Source: Glandiceps talaboti (Eukaryota; Hemichordata; Enteropneusta; Spengelidae). Taken from it: DNA of 31,000 bases. Location: positions 22,219,564 to 22,250,563 of the forward strand of contig NC_135558.1 in NCBI RefSeq assembly GCF_964340395.1, in the 5' to 3' direction. Below the pieces are notes generated by a model that made no database searches, had not been told where the DNA came from, and was given only the letters and a program-made list of their open reading frames with translations. The position numbers and the translations under genes were made by a program. This document shows positions 23,301 to 29,300 of this stretch, in pieces (position 1 is the first letter of the stretch; the number at the start of each line of letters is the position of its first letter).

Positions 23301-26300
23301 CACATCATTGATATCAGGTTAGTATAGCCACAGTCACATCATTGATATCAGGTTAGTATAACCACAGTCACATCATTGATATCAGGTTAGTATAACCACA
23401 GTCACATCATTGATATCAGGTTAGTATAACCACAGTCACATCATTGATATTAGGTTAGTATAACCACAGTCACATCATTGATATTAGGTTAGTATAACCA
23501 CAGTCACATCATTGATATCAGGTTAGTATAACCACAGTCACATCATTGATATTAGGTTAGTATAACCACAGTCACATCATTGATATCAGGTTAGTATAAC
23601 CACAGTCACATCATTGATATTAGGTAAGTATAACCACAGTCACATCATTGATATCAGGTTAGTATAACCACAGTCACATCATTGATATTAGGTTAGTATA
23701 GCCAGTCACATCATTGATATTAGGTTAGTATAACCACAGTCACATCATTGATATCAGGTTAGTATAACCACAGTCACATCATTGATATCAGGTTAGTATA
23801 ACCACAGTCACATCATTGATATCAGGTTAGTATAACCACAGTCACATCATTGATATCAGGTTAGTATAACCACAGTCACATCATTGATATCAGGTTAGTA
23901 TAACCACAGTCACATCATTGATATCAGGTTAGTATAACCACAGTCACATCATTGATATCAGGTTAGTATAACCACAGTCACATCATTGATATCAGGTTAG
24001 TATAGCCACAGTCACATCATTGATATCAGGTTAGTATAACCACAGTCACATCATTGATATCAGGTTAGTATAACCACAGTCACATCATTGATATCAGGTT
24101 AGTATAACCACAGTCACATCATTGATATTAGGTTAGTATAGCCAGTCACATCATTGATATTAGGTTAGTATAACCACAGTCACATCATTGATATCAGGTT
24201 AGTATAGCCACAGTCACATCATTGATATCAGGTTAGTATAACCACAGTCACATCATTGATATCAGGTTAGTATAACCACAGTCACATCATTGATATCAGG
24301 TTAGTATAACCACAGTCACATCATTGATATTAGGTTAGTATAGCCAGTCACATCATTGATATTAGGTTAGTATAACCACAGTCACATCATTGATATCAGG
24401 TTAGTATAACCACAGTCACATCATTGATATCAGGTTAGTATAACCACAGTCACATCATTGATATCAGGTTAGTATAGCCACAGTCACATCATTGATATCA
24501 GGTTAGTATAACCACAGTCACATCATTGATATCAGGTTAGTATAACCACAGTCACATCATTGATATTAGGTTAGTATAACCACAGTCACATCATTGATAT
24601 TAGGTTAGTATAACCACAGTCACATCATTGATATCAGGTTAGTATAACCACAGTCACATCATTGATATTAGGTTAGTATAACCACAGTCACATCAGTGAT
24701 ATCAGGTTAGTATAACCACAGTCACATCATTGATATCAGGTTAGTATAACCACAGTCACATCATTGATATTAGGTTAGTATAACCACAGTCACATCATTG
24801 ATATTAGGTTAGTATAACCACAGTCACATCATTGATATTAGGTTAGTATAACCACAGTCACATCATTGATATCAGGTTAGTATAACCACAGTCACATCAT
24901 TGATATTAGGTTAGTATAACCACAGTCACATCATTGATATCAGGTTAGTATAACCACAGTCACATCATTGATATCAGGTTAGTATAACCACAGTCACATC
25001 ATTGATATCAGGTTAGTATAACCACAGTCACATCATTGATATTAGGTTAGTATAACCACAGTCACATCATTGATATTAGGTTAGTATAACCACAGTCACA
25101 TCATTGATGTTAGGTTAGTATAACCACAGTCACATTATTGATATCAGGTTAGTATAACCACAGTCACATCATTGATATCAGGTTAGTATAACCACAGTCA
25201 CATCATTGATATCAGGTTAGTATAACCACAGTCACATCATTGATATCAGGTTAGTATAACCACAGTCACATCATTGATATCAGGTTAGTATAACCACAGT
25301 CACATCATTGATATCAGGTTAGTATAACCACAGTCACATCATTGATATTAGGTTAGTATAACCACAGTCACATCATTGATATTAGGTTAGTATAACCACA
25401 GTCACATCATTGATATCAGGTTAGTATAACCACAGTCACATCATTGATATCAGGTTAGTATAACCACAGTCACATCATTGATGTTAGGTTAGTATAACCA
25501 CAGTGACATCATTGATATCAGGTTAGTATAACCACAGTCACATCATTGATGTTAGGTTAGTATAACCACAGTGACATCAGTGATATCAGGTTAGTATAAA
25601 GTATAACCACAGTCACATCATTGATATTAGGTTAGTATAACCACAGTCACATCATTGATATTAGGTTAGTATAACCACAGTCACATCATTGATATCAGGT
25701 TAGTATAACCACAGTCACATCATTGATATTAGGTTAGTATAACCACAGTCACATCATTGATATTAGGTTTTTAGTATAACCACAGTCAAATCATTGATAT
25801 CAGGTTAGTATAACCACAGTCACATCATTGATATTAGGTTAGTATAACCACAGTCACATCATTGATATTAGGTTAGTATAACCACAGTCACATCATTGAT
25901 ATTAGGTTAGTATAACCACAGTCACATCATTGATATTAGGTTAGTATAACCACAGTCACATCATTGATATTAGGTTAGTATAACCACAGTCACATCATTG
26001 ATATTAGGTTAGTATAACCACAGTCACATCATTGATATTAGGTTAGTATAACCACAGTCACATCATTGATATTAGGTTAGTATAACCACAGTCACATCAT
26101 TGATATTAGGTTAGTATAACCACAGTCACATCATTGATATTAGGTTAGTATAACCACAGTCACATCATTGATATTAGGTTAGTATAACCACAGTCACATC
26201 ATTGATATTAGGTTAGTATAACCACAGTCACATCATTGATATTAGGTTAGTATAACCACAGTCACATCATTGATATTAGGTTAGTATAACCACAGTCACA

Positions 26301-29300
26301 TCATTGATATTAGGTTAGTATAACCACAGTCACATCATTGATATTAGGTTAGTATAACACAGTCACATCATTGATATTAGGTTAGTATAACCACAGTCAC
26401 ATCATTGATATTAGGTTAGTATAACCACAGTCACATCATTGATATCAGGTTAGTATAACCACAGTCACATCATTGATATTAGGTTAGTATAACCACAGTC
26501 ACATCATTGATATTAGGTTAGTATAACCACAGTCACATCATTGATATTAGGTTAGTATAACCACAGTCACATCATTGATATTAGGTTAGTATAACCACAG
26601 TCACATCATTGATATTAGGTTAGTATAACCACAGTCACATCTTTGATATTAGGTTAGTATAACCACAGTCACATCATTGATATCAGGTTAGTATAACCAC
26701 AGTCACATCATTGATATTAGGTTAGTATAACCACAGTCACATCATTGATATTAGGTTAGTATAACCACAGTCACATCATTGATATCAGGTTAGTATAACC
26801 ACAGTCACATTATTGATATTAGGTTTTTTAGTATAACCACAGTCACATCATTGATATTAGGTTAGTATAACCACAGTCACATCATTGATATTAGGTTAGT
26901 ATAACCACAGTCACATCATTGATATTAGGTTAGTATAGCCACAGTCACATCATTGATATTAGGTTAGTATAACCACAGTTGCCATTTGTTTCAAAATAGC
27001 TTAAAGGGCCACTGCAATTCTATTTTTCACTTTTCATCAAATCAATAAAAAATAGCCACTTAACACATTTCTATAGCGTTGAGGAGAAAAAAGTGACCAC
27101 GAATAGTGAAAATCTCGTTAGAAATTATGCTGCTTCCACATTCATGACACCCTCTGCTGAGCGAGTATTTATATTTGCATATGAAAGCATTCCTGTTATG
27201 TCGTCATAGTAGGAACACATAACCTTGAACTTCACCTTCCTAACATGCATTGCTATGGAGGCTCAATCACAACAACAAGTTCTAGAAACTGTATCTTTCG
27301 AACGGAACGGCGAATGTTTGTCAGATTTTTCAAGTGAAGAGGATCACAGCCAAGCTTTCATCTTTGACGGTGTTATTGAACCCTATTCCTGACGGTACAA
27401 GTGAAAGTTCGACGGGTGGTTTCGGCAATGATGATCTTAACAGGCCACCTACACAAGATCAAGACAAACTTTTAAACAAGAATTGGTATTACAAACAACT
27501 TGTAAAGTTGTCTTCTATAGTGTCCTGTCCTGTCTGGTACTAGTATGTCTTTACAATGTGTTGTTGTGTAGTCGTGTTCCGTGGTATTCAATTCACCCCA
27601 GTGCTTTCTAAGCAAAGTGGCACATTGAAAAAGAATGTTTTAGCGACGGTGACATGACGCGGCCTTTGTTACATACTAGTAATACAAATTCATTGACCTT
27701 TACTAGCTTTGGCTTCTTCACTTCGTGGTGGTTGACTTTGTTGTAAATGGAAACAGTTCGTCATACTAAAAGGCAATATTCAGGATGATACAGTTTACAT
27801 GCAGTATATTATCCATGTGTATCTTGTACATACATTTCGATGTGTCATCCATATACTATAATATTGTGGGCGGCAATGCACCAACGCAAATGCTCGTATA
27901 TCGTCTGGTTTGTAATGTTGCACATCACTGTTCTGTCACTTTCTACCTCCACCTTTCTATATAAATTCACGTGCTGTTACTGTCATCGCATGTATTGGAG
28001 TGTGTTTTGACATGACGTGGTAGCCTACATCATGTTCCTGGAATTGTAATAGGCCTACACTGTAGTGTATTATGAATGCAACTCTTACATGCTTGATGCA
28101 CTTTGGCGAAGGTCAACAACCCAGGTCCACATCTAGCATCTAGCACCTCGGACGCGATATTGACATTCAGGTTTGGGACTTTTCTGAATTAAGTCTGGGT
28201 TAATAGTGTAATTTATCGTGTTTTGCGTATTTATATTGAATAAATGTTATAGCAGGAAATTTGCAAGTTGTCAAATTACGGTCGATGCTAATGATTGTAG
28301 CTGTGTTGTGTCTGTGTCGAACTTTGTCCTGCTGGCAAGGTGCGTTGCGATGTATGAAACAACACAAGATTTTCAGGACTAAAATTTTAGTTTATATTCA
28401 TTATCTGTGCCAAATTTGGTGTCTCTACCTTATGTGGTCTATATTTCATACAGATTTCAATCTGACCTTGCAAGTTCTCAAGTTAATGATTGTGGGTACA
28501 TACGTACCTCTGTGTTGAATTTACCGTGGCTGACAAAATAGGTTCATATTGCTCGAAACAACACAAAATTTTGAAGACTAAAATTTCAGTTTATATCCAT
28601 TATGTGTGTCAAATGTAAGGTGATCGAATCACTCTTTGTGTTACTGCAGCCTCCAAAAACACAACGTCGAACCATTGTCGACTAACGGTACTGCCAAAGT
28701 GAACTGCTAGGGCTAAGGCTAACAACACCAAGACCAGGTTGGCCTCAAGGATGACGTAATATTACAAATGTAAACAACACCTTTGGCTTTGCTAACACGT
28801 GAGTGCTTGGCATATTCCGGAAACACAAAAAAAGTCGAAGGAAGCAGGCTGGGAGGTACAGATTTTCCCATTTCTATATGACGCATGCAGTAAATCAACA
28901 TTTGATCATACATTCCTTTCATTAGGGAGCAGTATGAACATATTAGTGTAAAGAAAGAAATAGAATTGCAGTGGCCCTTTAAATCCCCAGACAAGCTATC
29001 AACCAACATTTGTCCCAGTCTATCCCAGCTTATAGTTGGCAGGGTTCAGTACATTCCAGGAAAGTCCTCGAAAAATGTTGATTGACTAAATGATTAGCCT
29101 AAATACTGTCGTATGGTGTTGATTAGATAGGTGAGAAATATGTATTTTGCTGGTCAACACTTCTGGAAAGTAACCAAAGTTGATCTGAATACTCCTGGAA
29201 AACTGATTAAAATTCTTGGAACGTCCTCAAATTTTATTTGATTTTAAGTGTATGAATCCCAAGGGACTTGAGAAGGTATATAGGGCTGCTGTGTTTATAA

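Noticed and set aside
27334-27543. 69-codon frame ([10 protein letters not shown]...) in the TTAA element
   Set aside because: No known motif, starts inside another small frame and lies in a non-autonomous element. Kept only as part of a weak remnant note.
28261-29009. Open frames of 85 (plus) and 96 (minus) codons
   Set aside because: Inside the TTAA transposon or crossing its end, with no transposase motif such as DDE or THAP residues.
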